Part shown: positions 1-8,076 of the stretch, piece by piece
Layout: every line of letters begins with the position of its first letter
Numbering within the stretch: position 1 is the stretch's first letter
Translations under genes and position numbers: made by a program
The notes under the pieces: model-generated
The model's database searches: none
What the model was told of the DNA's origin: nothing
Seen by the model: the letters and a program-made list of their open reading frames with translations, nothing else
Assembly (NCBI RefSeq): GCF_017592475.1
Contig: NZ_JAGFNP010000016.1
Location: 1 to 64,000 of the forward strand
Source of the DNA: Glycomyces niveus
Lineage (GTDB): Bacteria; Actinomycetota; Actinomycetes; Mycobacteriales; Micromonosporaceae
Length of the DNA stretch: 64,000 bases
Direction: 5' to 3'

Positions 1-233
1 GTGCGGGTCCACTGTTGCAGCAGGGCCCCGTCGGCGGTGGAGGCACCGCTGACGTCCAGGGCCTTGCCACTGGTGCGGTTCACCAGCACATACCAGGCGG
101 ACGTGTCCACCGTGGCGGCCGCAGCAGCGTTGGTGAACGGGTTGAGTACGGTCGCGGCGGCGGCCCCGGCGAGCACGCCGGCCCCGCCGATGAGCATCCG
201 CCTGCGGCTCTTAGGGGTTTCCATCCAGGCCAT
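1..233 (-). CDS. Tat-exported ricin-fold protein, N-terminal fragment (cut by window edge)
   Basis: Only the first 77 codons are present; the gene runs off the left edge. ATG at 233 follows an AAGGAGG ribosome site. The N-terminus MAWMETPKSRRR plus a hydrophobic stretch is a twin-arginine signal peptide (about residues 1-38), so the product is exported folded. After it comes YVLVNRTSGKALDVSG..., the first strand unit of a RICIN/CBM13-like beta-trefoil, usually a sugar-binding module in actinobacterial glycosidases. The catalytic part, if any, is outside the window. The signal peptide is almost the same as that of the GH43 gene at 4818, although the mature proteins differ. It is probably driven by the promoter at 527-555. 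Confidence 0.75.
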   Translation of the reverse strand, partial: MAWMETPKSRRRMLIGGAGVLAGAAAATVLNPFTNAAAAATVDTSAWYVLVNRTSGKALDVSGASTADGALLQQWTR

Positions 234-349
234 GATGGCCTCCTTAGCTGAGGTTCGTCGGGTCATGGAGATGCAGGATCATTGCTACGGGTGGGACCGG
301 ACCGGGCGGTCGCGGACTGGCGGGTGCGCCACCGCGGTCCGGTCCCGGA

Positions 350-436
350 TCAGTCAGTCAGCGGAGGCCGCCGCGAGCGCGGCCATGCCTCGGTCCAACG
401 GGACAGGATCGAGAAATCGCGTGCGGCCGATTTCAT
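350..436 (-). pseudogene. internally deleted ricin-fold gene remnant
   Basis: Read on the minus strand this matches the start of the intact ricin-fold gene at 4061 (through its first ~25 codons) and then jumps directly to the last few codons of that gene and its downstream spacer. The join falls at a GCGGCG that occurs at both deletion edges of the intact copy, as expected for microhomology deletion. A single C lost in the TGGACCC run also shifts the frame. What is left is a 28-codon ORF with no domain. It sits between the duplicated promoter (527-555) and the Tat-ricin gene at 233. It may now serve only as leader. Confidence 0.7.
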
Positions 437-462
437 CAGCGGAGGTGGGTACAGAGAATGAC

Positions 463-476
463 TGTTATCGCTCACA
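463..476. promoter_or_regulatory. LacI-type operator, left copy
   Basis: TGTTATCGCTCACA, the reverse complement of the site at 2817. It is an imperfect dyad (TGTKAKCGMTMACA) of the shape bound by LacI-family sugar repressors. It lies about 50 bp downstream of the -10 at 527-532, in the transcribed leader, where a bound repressor would block elongation. The regulator itself is not in the window. Confidence 0.55.
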
Positions 477-526
477 TATCGCAAATCTAGTCCCGAAACA
501 TCTGATGATTCTTTTCGGCGATTCGA

Positions 527-555
527 ACTATCGGGATATCTCTATGCGTAGTCAA
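527..555 (-). promoter_or_regulatory. sigma70-type promoter, left copy
   Basis: On the minus strand: -35 TTGACT (555-550), 17-bp spacer, -10 GATAGT (532-527). The surrounding sequence aligns with the promoter at 2741-2769, and the -35 and spacing are kept. It points toward the ricin remnant and the Tat-ricin gene. Confidence 0.65.
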
Positions 556-585
556 CGGCTCGACGGAAGTTCGTTGGTGCACCTA

Positions 586-598
586 GCAGTTAAACTGC
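586..598. promoter_or_regulatory. 13-bp dyad upstream of left promoter
   Basis: GCAGTTAAACTGC, a palindrome placed just upstream of the -35. The corresponding position in the right copy carries another dyad (AGCG-CTTAA-CGCT at 2699-2711). The symmetry is kept while the bases changed, as expected for an operator. Regulator unknown. Confidence 0.4.
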
Positions 599-653
599 CG
601 CGTCGAGTGTCGCCTTCACGGTCGTTTCCGAAAGCCCGCAAGTGATCTCCGGA

Positions 654-683
654 GCGGCGTGGGCGCCTGAGTGCCCACGCCGC
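654..683 (-). terminator. hairpin terminator after GH5 gene
   Basis: Perfect 11-bp stem GCGGCGTGGGC / GCCCACGCCGC with an 8-nt loop, 16 bp past the GH5 stop codon. It has no clear T-tract, which is common for actinobacterial terminators. Confidence 0.65.
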
Positions 684-698
684 CTCGCAGGTTGCTGC

Positions 699-2480
699 TT
701 AAGGATTGGTTCCGGTCACGGTCGTGCCGGTCTTGGTGACCGTGTAGTCGATCGTGCCGCCACCCCAGAAGTGGAACGTGAGGGTGACGGGCTCGTCGTC
801 CCTGACCGCGTTGAAGAAGTCAGGGGTGAGGCTGATCGTGCCGGCATCGTAGTCGGGCCGGTAGGTCGCCCAGAACTCCTTGTAAGCGGTCCAGTCGTGG
901 GGCCCGGCGTTGGTGCCGTCGGCGTACTTGGCCTCCATCGTGGCGATCTGGTCGCCGTTGAACTCGGTCGGGATCGCGAAGCACGAGGAGTTGCAGGGCT
1001 CCCACCCGGACCAAGGTTCGCCGTCCATGGTCCCGGACGCATCCGAGAGCTGCGCCTTGTCGTAGGTGATGATGTGGATCGCCCAAGGCAGGCCGTCCGA
1101 GAAGCGGGCTTCGATGGTCGCGTTGGTGCCATAAGCGCGGTCGCCCGCGAGACGGGTGAGCGCGGCGGCGGTCAGGGTGAGCGTGTCACCGGAGACGGTG
1201 TAGTCAGCGCCCTCGGTAAGTGCGGTGTCCCCCTGCCACAGGCCCTCGAAGTCAAGGCCGTTGCGGTTGAGGGTGAGCGACTCGTCGGCGATGGTCCCGG
1301 CCTTCTCGAGGTAGATCGAGTCGAACGAGGCGGTGCCCGAAAGCGTCGTAAAACCTGAGTCCATGTACGCCTTCAGGAGCGGGTCGCGCCATTCCAGGGT
1401 GTGGCGGTTGAGGTACGAACCGGCGTCCCACAGCATCAAGGTCAGCTGCTCTTCGACGGCCTGGTGCGCGGTGGCCTGGAAGAACTTCAGCAATTCGCCG
1501 TACTGCGGCGAGTTGGGCACGGTGCCGCGGGTGTAGTCGTAGCCGAGGACACCCCACTCCCCGACGATGACCGGCACGCCGTTGTCGACGAAGGTGTCAT
1601 TGGTGCGCTGGAAGGTGTTCTCGAGGTCCTGCTGGGTCGCCTCGTCATAGGTGGTGACCCCGGCGACGTTGACGCTGAAGGGATAGAACCCGTAGAAGTG
1701 GACGGTCGCGGCGATCATGTCGTCGTCGAGCTCGTCGATGGTGGCCTTGAGCGCGTCCAGGTGCGGCTGCTCGGAGTTGGTGACCCACGTCGGCAGCACC
1801 AGGAGCCGGTCAGCGTTCTTCCCGCCGGTGGCGCGGACGGTCTCGTAGAAGTTGACGTTGAGCGTGGCGGTGTGGGCGTCCTGGTTGGCCGTGTCAGTGG
1901 GGAACTGCGGCTCGTTGATGCTCTCGAAGGACAGCTCGGACGGGTAGTCCTTGAACCGCTCGGCGATCTGGGTCCACATCGAGTTGAACTTCGCCAGCAC
2001 GTTCTCGCGGTCGTCCGGCAGCTCCTTGGTGAACATCTGGTCGTGGATGTTGACCATCACTTGGAGGTCGTTCGCGATCGCCCAGTCGACGACCTGCGCT
2101 ACGCGCTCCATGCGCTCGGAGGAGATCGTGTAGTCCGGTGCCGGGCCGGTGTGCTCGTAATCCCAGGCCACCGGGAGGCGGATCGAGTTGTAGCCCTCGG
2201 CCTTGATGGTCTGGAGGAGTTCCTCGGTGATCAGCGGGTTACCCCAGGCGGTCTCACCGCCGGTGTCGCCGCCGAAGGCGTCGAGGGTGTTGCCGACGTT
2301 CCAGCCCGGCTGCATGGCCGCGACCTGCTCCATGGCGGTGACCGCGTGGTCCGGCGGGGCGGTCGGCTTTTCTGCATTGGCGCTTGTGGCGCCGATCAGG
2401 CCCGCGGTCAGGGCGGTGATTGCTGCGGCGATCGCGCCGAGGCGCAGTCGTCTTCTACGGACAGTGACTGAATTTGTCAC
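699..2480 (-). CDS. secreted GH5 endo-glucanase (subfamily 4-like) with CBM_X2 and CBM46-like modules
   Basis: 593 residues. GTG start behind AAGGAG; residues 1-36 form a Sec signal ending ANA. The catalytic barrel (about 50-370) has GWNVGNTLDA, typical of GH5 subfamily 4; the NEP motif gives acid/base E190 and VGEWG gives nucleophile E308. A CBM_X2/Ig-like module (LTLNRNGLDFEGLW...) covers about 385-470, and a C-terminal module of CBM46 type follows. The same order occurs in Bacillus endoglucanases acting on beta-1,4-glucan and xyloglucan, so an extracellular endo-glucanase or xyloglucanase is likely. The exact substrate cannot be read from sequence. It is divergent from GH62 and shares its regulatory region. 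Confidence 0.88.
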   Translation of the reverse strand: MTNSVTVRRRRLRLGAIAAAITALTAGLIGATSANAEKPTAPPDHAVTAMEQVAAMQPGWNVGNTLDAFGGDTGGETAWGNPLITEELLQTIKAEGYNSIRLPVAWDYEHTGPAPDYTISSERMERVAQVVDWAIANDLQVMVNIHDQMFTKELPDDRENVLAKFNSMWTQIAERFKDYPSELSFESINEPQFPTDTANQDAHTATLNVNFYETVRATGGKNADRLLVLPTWVTNSEQPHLDALKATIDELDDDMIAATVHFYGFYPFSVNVAGVTTYDEATQQDLENTFQRTNDTFVDNGVPVIVGEWGVLGYDYTRGTVPNSPQYGELLKFFQATAHQAVEEQLTLMLWDAGSYLNRHTLEWRDPLLKAYMDSGFTTLSGTASFDSIYLEKAGTIADESLTLNRNGLDFEGLWQGDTALTEGADYTVSGDTLTLTAAALTRLAGDRAYGTNATIEARFSDGLPWAIHIITYDKAQLSDASGTMDGEPWSGWEPCNSSCFAIPTEFNGDQIATMEAKYADGTNAGPHDWTAYKEFWATYRPDYDAGTISLTPDFFNAVRDDEPVTLTFHFWGGGTIDYTVTKTGTTVTGTNP

Positions 2481-2559
2481 GGTTCTCCTTGTGAGGGTGG
2501 ATACCGTGAGGGCGCGGCGTTCGCCGCTGGAGGGGGGTCGATCTCCTTGTGCGCCCCCA

Positions 2560-2588
2560 CATTAAGTTGAACGATCAAACTTTGTCAA
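2560..2588 (-). promoter_or_regulatory. promoter of GH5 gene with dyad in the spacer
   Basis: Minus-strand -35 TTGACA (2588-2583) and -10-like TTAATG (2565-2560) with 17-bp spacing. The spacer is itself an imperfect 19-bp dyad, AAGTTTGATC/GTTCAACTT (2564-2582), so a repressor there would sit between the two promoter boxes. Confidence 0.5.
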
Positions 2589-2696
2589 TAGGTTGATCCT
2601 CGATACGGCCTCGTCGGCCGCCTGCCGCAGCGCAGACGCGTTCCGAGATTGCCTGCAGGCCTTGGGGAAGCGAGCGAGAAAACGAGGGCCGAAAGC

Positions 2697-2711
2697 AAGC
2701 GCTTAACGCTA
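2697..2711. promoter_or_regulatory. AAGCGCTT operator-like dyad between GH5 and GH62
   Basis: AAGCGCTT (2697-2704) is a perfect palindrome of the LacI/CcpA operator type; it overlaps AGCG-CTTAA-CGCT (2699-2711). It lies between the two divergent promoters, about 30 bp upstream of the GH62 -35, so one site could control both genes. Confidence 0.45.
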
Positions 2712-2740
2712 GGTGTACCAACAAACTTTTCGTCAACCCG

Positions 2741-2769
2741 TTGACTATATATCGAGATTTCTCTATAGT
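2741..2769 (+). promoter_or_regulatory. sigma70-type promoter of the GH62/ricin/GH43 run
   Basis: -35 TTGACT (2741-2746), 17-bp spacer, -10 TATAGT (2764-2769), close to consensus. It is followed by an operator at 2817 and the GH62 gene at 2863. A diverged inverted copy lies at 527-555. Confidence 0.7.
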
Positions 2770-2816
2770 TCGAATCTCCGAACAATCATCAGATGTTTCA
2801 GACCCACCCCGTGTCA

Positions 2817-2830
2817 TGTGAGCGATAACA
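2817..2830. promoter_or_regulatory. LacI-type operator, right copy
   Basis: TGTGAGCGATAACA, the same 14 bp as at 463-476 in inverted orientation. It is close to the symmetric lac-type operator shape. It sits about 40 bp downstream of the -10 and about 30 bp before the GH62 start. Induction of the whole set by a plant sugar through a LacI-family repressor is the likely logic. Confidence 0.6.
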
Positions 2831-2862
2831 AGCGGTTCTGCCTGCTCACGGAAGGGAAATTC

Positions 2863-3963
2863 ATGCAAAGAACACCGCGAAATCGCGTGCTGGGAGCGGC
2901 GACCGCGATCGCCGTGGCCACCACGCTGGCCTCGAGTGCACTCATCGCCAACGCCCAGACCACCGATGCCGGGACCGGCAGCGCCGACGAGGTCGGGGCG
3001 CAGGCCCTGCCGACCTCCTACCAGTGGGAGTCCACCGGACCGCTCATCGGCCCCAAGCCGGACGCGACGCACAACGTCGTCTCCGCCAAGGACCCCACCG
3101 TGGTCCGCTACAACGACGAGTGGCTCGTCTACAACACCGTGGCGAACACTCCCGAAGGGCACTGGAGCCTGGCCTTCACCCACTTCTCCGACTGGTCGCA
3201 GGCCGCGGACGCGCCCGTGACCTTTCTGGACACCAACCCGAACATCGGCTCCCGGTACGCCGCCGCTCCGCAGCTCTTCCACTTCGCGCCGGACGACGAG
3301 TGGTACCTCGTCTACCAGACCGGGCCGCCCTCGTACTCCACCAGCAAGAACCCCGCCGACCCGATGAGCTGGTCGGCGCCGAAGAACTTCATCGACGAAA
3401 CGCCTCCCGTCGTCGAAGAGAACAGCGGCGGGTGGCTGGACTTCTGGAACATCTGCGACGACAGCATGTGCTACCTGTTCGCCGCCGACGACGACGGGCG
3501 CGTGTACCGCTCCGAGACTACGATCGGCGAGTTCCCGAACGGCTTCCGCAACACCCAGATCGTCCTGCAGGACACGCGCGACCTCCTCTTCGAGGGCGGC
3601 GCGGTCTACAAGGTCGACAACACCAACCAGTACCTGCTGATCTGGGAGGCGATGGGCTCCAACGGCCGCTACTACCGCTCGTACCTCGCCGACGGCCTCA
3701 CCGGGCAGTGGCAGCTGCAGGCCGGCGACCAGAGCGCTCCGTTCGCCGGGATCGCGAACGTGACGTTCCCCGATGGCAAGTGGACGGCGGACATCAGCCA
3801 CGGTGAACTCATCCGGCAAGGCAACGACCAGACCATGCAGATCGACACCGGCAACCTCCAGTTCCTATACCAGGGCCGCGACCCGAGCACCGACGGCATG
3901 GAGTACTCACAGCTCCCGTACCGCCTCGCGCTCCTGACCCTCAAGGGCGGCGCCTCCTGCTGA
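2863..3963 (+). CDS. secreted GH62 alpha-L-arabinofuranosidase
   Basis: 366 residues. ATG at 2863, chosen because it begins a typical signal peptide (1-31, ending ANA); the frame is open further upstream but runs into the promoter. The mature part is one five-bladed propeller with GH62 signatures: KDPTVV with base D77, AAPQLFHFAPDDEW, DFWNICDDSMCYLF, and FEGGAVY with the general acid about E244. GH62 enzymes remove arabinose side chains from arabinoxylan outside the cell. No accessory binding module is fused; the ricin-fold protein downstream may supply one in trans. First gene of a likely transcript reaching 7887. Confidence 0.9.
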   Translation: MQRTPRNRVLGAATAIAVATTLASSALIANAQTTDAGTGSADEVGAQALPTSYQWESTGPLIGPKPDATHNVVSAKDPTVVRYNDEWLVYNTVANTPEGHWSLAFTHFSDWSQAADAPVTFLDTNPNIGSRYAAAPQLFHFAPDDEWYLVYQTGPPSYSTSKNPADPMSWSAPKNFIDETPPVVEENSGGWLDFWNICDDSMCYLFAADDDGRVYRSETTIGEFPNGFRNTQIVLQDTRDLLFEGGAVYKVDNTNQYLLIWEAMGSNGRYYRSYLADGLTGQWQLQAGDQSAPFAGIANVTFPDGKWTADISHGELIRQGNDQTMQIDTGNLQFLYQGRDPSTDGMEYSQLPYRLALLTLKGGASC

Positions 3964-4060
3964 CCGTCCTGAACCTCCCTCCGGCACTTGGAGAAAGCGC
4001 CCAGTGCTAACCCTCACGAAACCCTCATTCCCTGTCCGCGCATTCACTAAGGAGCACCCG

Positions 4061-4681
4061 ATGGCATCGGACGCACCCGATATCTCGATCCTGTCCCGCT
4101 GGACCCGAGGCATGGCAGCGCTCGCTGCGGCGATCGTGATCGCGACCGCCGCACTGGTCGCCTTCCACACCGACCGCGCCGAGGCGCAGCCGCCGAGCAC
4201 CAGCGACTGGTACACGATCGTCTCCCGCCACTCCGGCCTGGCCTTCGACATCCAGGGCGTCTCGACCGCGACCGGAGCGACCCTCACCCAGTACACCAAC
4301 TGGGCGAATCCCAACCAGCAGTTCCGCTTCATCGACAGCGGCAACGGCTACTACCGGATCCAAGCCCGCCACTCCGGGCTGGTGCTCGACGTCTGGGACT
4401 TCAGCACCGCCGACGGCGCCACCGTCGCCCAGTACACCAACCTGAACGGCACCAACCAGCAGTGGCAGGTCAACAAGGACTCGGCCGGCTACTACTCCTT
4501 CATCAACCGCAACTCGGGCAAGGCACTCGACGTCTACGGCTGGTCCACAACAGCGGGTGATCCGATCCGCCAGTGGACGCCGACGGGCGCGGCGAACCAG
4601 CAGTTCTCGCTCGTCCCGGTGGGCGCCACCTGCGGCGCGGACACCGTCCTCGCCGACATCGCGGCGGCCTCTGCCGACTGA
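4061..4681 (+). CDS. secreted ricin-fold (CBM13-like) carbohydrate-binding protein
   Basis: 206 residues. ATG at 4061 is preceded by AAGGAG. An N-terminal hydrophobic segment (about 18-42) acts as signal. The rest is a single beta-trefoil with the three sugar-binding subdomains visible as GLAFDIQG, GLVLDVWD and GKALDVYG, each followed by a QQ(F/W) motif. There is no catalytic domain, so it may act as a free binding module or wall-attached lectin that helps the neighbouring GH62/GH43 enzymes. A deleted copy is at 350-436. Confidence 0.8.
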   Translation: MASDAPDISILSRWTRGMAALAAAIVIATAALVAFHTDRAEAQPPSTSDWYTIVSRHSGLAFDIQGVSTATGATLTQYTNWANPNQQFRFIDSGNGYYRIQARHSGLVLDVWDFSTADGATVAQYTNLNGTNQQWQVNKDSAGYYSFINRNSGKALDVYGWSTTAGDPIRQWTPTGAANQQFSLVPVGATCGADTVLADIAAASAD

Positions 4682-4817
4682 CCGACTGGGACCGGACCGG
4701 GCGACGCACCCACCGGTCCGCGGCCGCCCGGTCCCATCCCTGGCAATGAGCCCGCATGTCCATGACCCGACGCATCGCCAACGTTCGGGGAAGCGAACCT
4801 CGATCAAGGAGACCTCC

Positions 4818-6425
4818 ATGGCCTGGATGGAAACCCCCAAGAGTCGCCGACGCATCCTCATCAGAGGAGCCGGCGTGCTCGCCGGGGCCGCCGCCGCTAC
4901 CGCGCTCAACCCGTTCACCGCAGCCGAAGCTCAGCAGACGAGCTTCACGAACCCTGTGATCTGGCAGGACTTCGCCGACGTCGAGCTCATCCGAGTCGGC
5001 TCGGACTTCTACATGACCGCGTCCACGATGCACTACTCGCCAGGAGCCCCGGTCCTGCATTCCCGGGACCTCGTCAACTGGGAGTTCATCGGCCACTCTG
5101 TGCCGAGACTCGACTTCAGCGACTGGTACGACCTGAACGGCGGCCACCGCTACATCGTCGGCATCTGGGCTTCCTCGCTCACGCACCGCGCCAGCGAGAA
5201 CCGCTTCTACTGGCTCGGCCAGATCGACTTCCACCGCTCGTTCATGTACACCGCCACCGACCCGGCCGGGCCCTGGACCCGCCACGCGGAGTTCCCCCGC
5301 TCGTACTACGACGCCGGGATGCTCGTCGACACCGACGACACCATGTACGTCGCGTACGGGAACACCGAGCTCTACGTCGCGCAGCTCTCGGCCGACGGCA
5401 AGACCGAGGTCCGCAACGAGCACGTCTTCTCCAGCCCGTCCGAGATCGGCGGCCTGGAGGGCGCCAGGTTCTACAAGATCAACGGCAGCTACTACATGTT
5501 CCTCACCAAGCCCCCGAACGGCCAGTACATCCTTAAGTCCTCATCGCCTTGGGGCCCTTACGAAATCCGGGAGGTGCTGCTCGACATGCCCGGACCGATC
5601 CCCGGCGGCGGCATCCCGCACCAGGGCGGCCTCGTCTCCACACCCGGCGGCGACTGGTACTACATGGGGTTCGTCGACGCCTACCCCGGCGGGCGGGTGC
5701 CCGCGCTCGCCCCGATCACCTGGACCGCAGACGGCTGGCCGCAGGTGCAGACGGTGAACGGCGCCTGGGGGCAGACGTACCCGTTCCCGAACCTCACCCC
5801 GCATCCCGTGCCGTCCATGATCGGTACCGACACGTTCACCACCGCGACGCTCGCCGCCAAGTGGGAATGGAACCACAACCCCGACGACACCAAGTGGTCC
5901 ACCGGGAACGGACTCAGGCTCCAGACCGCGACGGTCACGGACGATCTCTACAAGGCCCGAAACACGCTCACCCACCGCATCCAAGGTCCTTCTTCCACGG
6001 CCACCGTCGAACTCGACCCGGCCCAGATGGCGGACGGCGACCGCGCCGGTCTGGCGGTGCTCCGCAACGATTCGGCCTGGATCGGCCTGCGCCGCGAGAA
6101 CGGCGTCACCCGCATCTCCATGACCGACGGCCACACCATGGACTCGGGCTTCAACACCGTCGGTAAGGGCATCGAACGCGCGAGCGCCGAACTGTGCGGG
6201 TCCACCGTCTGGCTGCGGGTCACCGCCGACATCCGACCAGGCGCCGAACGGCAGGCGCATTTCTCCTACAGCGAAGACGGATCGAACTTCATCCCGCTCG
6301 GGACCGCGCACACCCTCGGCACCAGCCCCGCGTTCTTCATGGGCCCACGGTTCGCGGTCTTCAACCACGCCACCCGATCCCTCGGCGGCGCCATCACCGT
6401 CAAACGCTTCACGGTCACCGCATAA
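4818..6425 (+). CDS. Tat-exported GH43 glycosidase (beta-xylosidase/arabinofuranosidase type)
   Basis: 535 residues. ATG at 4818 follows AAGGAG and begins the same Tat signal (MAWMETPKSRRR, twin-arginine, hydrophobic core to about 38) as the left-edge gene; the open frame upstream overlaps the ricin gene and is not used. Residues 40-330 are a GH43 propeller: DFADVELIRVGSDFYM supplies the base (D54), YYDAGML the modulator region, and GLEGARFYKINGSYYM the acid (E214). Residues 340-535 form a beta-sandwich of the kind that closes the pocket in many GH43 xylosidases. Expected to trim xylo- or arabino-oligosaccharides outside the membrane. Exact subfamily uncertain. Confidence 0.85.
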   Translation: MAWMETPKSRRRILIRGAGVLAGAAAATALNPFTAAEAQQTSFTNPVIWQDFADVELIRVGSDFYMTASTMHYSPGAPVLHSRDLVNWEFIGHSVPRLDFSDWYDLNGGHRYIVGIWASSLTHRASENRFYWLGQIDFHRSFMYTATDPAGPWTRHAEFPRSYYDAGMLVDTDDTMYVAYGNTELYVAQLSADGKTEVRNEHVFSSPSEIGGLEGARFYKINGSYYMFLTKPPNGQYILKSSSPWGPYEIREVLLDMPGPIPGGGIPHQGGLVSTPGGDWYYMGFVDAYPGGRVPALAPITWTADGWPQVQTVNGAWGQTYPFPNLTPHPVPSMIGTDTFTTATLAAKWEWNHNPDDTKWSTGNGLRLQTATVTDDLYKARNTLTHRIQGPSSTATVELDPAQMADGDRAGLAVLRNDSAWIGLRRENGVTRISMTDGHTMDSGFNTVGKGIERASAELCGSTVWLRVTADIRPGAERQAHFSYSEDGSNFIPLGTAHTLGTSPAFFMGPRFAVFNHATRSLGGAITVKRFTVTA

Positions 6426-6495
6426 GCACCCGCAACACCCGATTCGCGCATCCTGCGCGACACCCGTTGGCGCGCGAGCGCCGGAGAGGTTCCCC

Positions 6496-7887
6496 ATGAA
6501 GACACCCCGACCGAGACGCCGCCTCGCGGCGGCGCTGGCCGCAGCGTTCGTCGCGGCCCTGCTGAGCGCCGCCGCCGACCCAGCGCCCGACCCGGCACAG
6601 GCCGACAACCCGATCGTCCAGACCATCTACACCGCCGACCCCGCGCCGCTGGTCCACAACGGCCGCGTCTACCTCTACACAGGGCACGACGAGGACGGCT
6701 CGACCTCCTCGTTCAATATGAAGGACTGGCGGGTCTACTCCTCCGACGACATGGCCAACTGGACCGACCACGGCTCGCCGCTCAGCCTCGACACGTTCAG
6801 CTGGGCGGGCGCGAACGCCTGGGCGGGCCAGGCCATCGAACGGAACGGCATGTTCTACTGGTACGTCCCCACGTCGGAGCGGACCACCGGCCAGTTCGCG
6901 ATCGGCGTGGCCGTCTCCAACAGCCCCACCGGCCCGTTCTGGGACGCCCTCGGGCACCCGCTCGTCATGAACGGCGAGATCGACCCCACGGTCTTCATCG
7001 ACACCGACGGGCAGGCCTATCTCTACTGGGGCAACCCGAACCTCTGGTACGTGAAGCTCAACGCCGACATGATCTCCTACTCGGGCTCCCCCACCAAGAT
7101 CCCCCTCACCACGGAGGGCTTCGGCACCCGCCCCGGCGGCACGGACCGGCCGACCCTCTACGAGGAGGGGCCGTGGGTCTACAAGCGCGGATCGCTGTAC
7201 TACAACGTCTTCGCCGCGCAGTGCTGCCAGGAGTTCATCGCCTACTCGACGGCCCCGAGCCCGACCGGGCCGTGGACCTACCGGGGCACGGTCATGCCGG
7301 CACAGGGCAACGCCTTCACCAACCACCCGGGCGTGATCGACTTCAAGGGATCGTCGTACTTCTTCTACCACAACGGCGCCCTGCCCGGCGGCGGCGGTTT
7401 CACCAGGTCCGTGGCCGTCGAGAAGTTCGTCTACAACCCCGACGACACGATCCCGCAGATGAACATGACCACAGCCGGGCCGCCGCAAGTAGGGACCCTC
7501 AATCCCTATGTGCGCCAAGAGGCCGAGACGATCGCCTGGGCCACGGGGGTCGAGACCGAGTGGACCGCCGCCGGCGGTATGAACGTCGGCTGGATCGAGA
7601 ACGGGGACTCGATCAAGGTCAGGGGCGTCGCCTTCGGCACCGGCGCGCGCCAGTTCACCGCCCGCGTGGCCTCGGCTACCGGCGGCGGCACGATCGAGCT
7701 GCGGGTCGACGGCCCCAGCGGCCCTGTCGTGGGCAGATGCACCGTCTCGGGCACCGGAGGCTGGCAGACCTGGGCGGACGTCACCTGCCCGGTCAGCGGC
7801 GCGACCGGCACCCGCGACCTGTACCTGAACTTCTCCGGCGGCAGCGGTTTCCTATTCAATGTGGACTGGTGGCGCTTCGCCGTTTAG
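6496..7887 (+). CDS. secreted GH43 arabinofuranosidase with C-terminal CBM6
   Basis: 463 residues. ATG at 6496 behind GAGAGG; signal peptide 1-36. The GH43 domain (about 38-320) shows ADPAPLVHNGRVYLYTGHDE (base D48), GEIDPTVFIDTDG (modulator D163) and LYEEGPWVYKRGSLYY (acid E224). Residues about 335-463 (RQEAETIA...NVDWWRFAV) are a CBM6 module that binds xylan chains. The pair is typical of arabinoxylan arabinofuranohydrolases. It is last in the plus-strand secreted run and ends before a strong terminator. Confidence 0.87.
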   Translation: MKTPRPRRRLAAALAAAFVAALLSAAADPAPDPAQADNPIVQTIYTADPAPLVHNGRVYLYTGHDEDGSTSSFNMKDWRVYSSDDMANWTDHGSPLSLDTFSWAGANAWAGQAIERNGMFYWYVPTSERTTGQFAIGVAVSNSPTGPFWDALGHPLVMNGEIDPTVFIDTDGQAYLYWGNPNLWYVKLNADMISYSGSPTKIPLTTEGFGTRPGGTDRPTLYEEGPWVYKRGSLYYNVFAAQCCQEFIAYSTAPSPTGPWTYRGTVMPAQGNAFTNHPGVIDFKGSSYFFYHNGALPGGGGFTRSVAVEKFVYNPDDTIPQMNMTTAGPPQVGTLNPYVRQEAETIAWATGVETEWTAAGGMNVGWIENGDSIKVRGVAFGTGARQFTARVASATGGGTIELRVDGPSGPVVGRCTVSGTGGWQTWADVTCPVSGATGTRDLYLNFSGGSGFLFNVDWWRFAV

Positions 7888-7898
7888 CCAGAACGGAT

Positions 7899-7921
7899 CG
7901 GGCCTCCGCGAGGGAGGCCCG
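7899..7921 (+). terminator. terminator closing the secreted GH run
   Basis: CGGGCCTCC / GGAGGCCCG stem with a 5-nt loop, 11 bp after the GH43-CBM6 stop, followed by TTC. Confidence 0.7.
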
Positions 7922-8076
7922 TTCACGTCGAGCAGCGCCTTCGGCTGGGTGGCCCCCCGAGCACGGGCCGCCCGTCGTCGGCCGCCCGCGCGATTCGGCC
8001 TTGGACGACCGCGCTCGGCGTAGTAAGTTGGGCCACCCGTAAGAACTCGGCCGCGATTCCCCTCCGAGAGGAACCG

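Noticed and set aside
2575..3819. 414-codon minus-strand frame opposite GH62
   Set aside because: Covers the promoter region and the complement of GH62; no domain.
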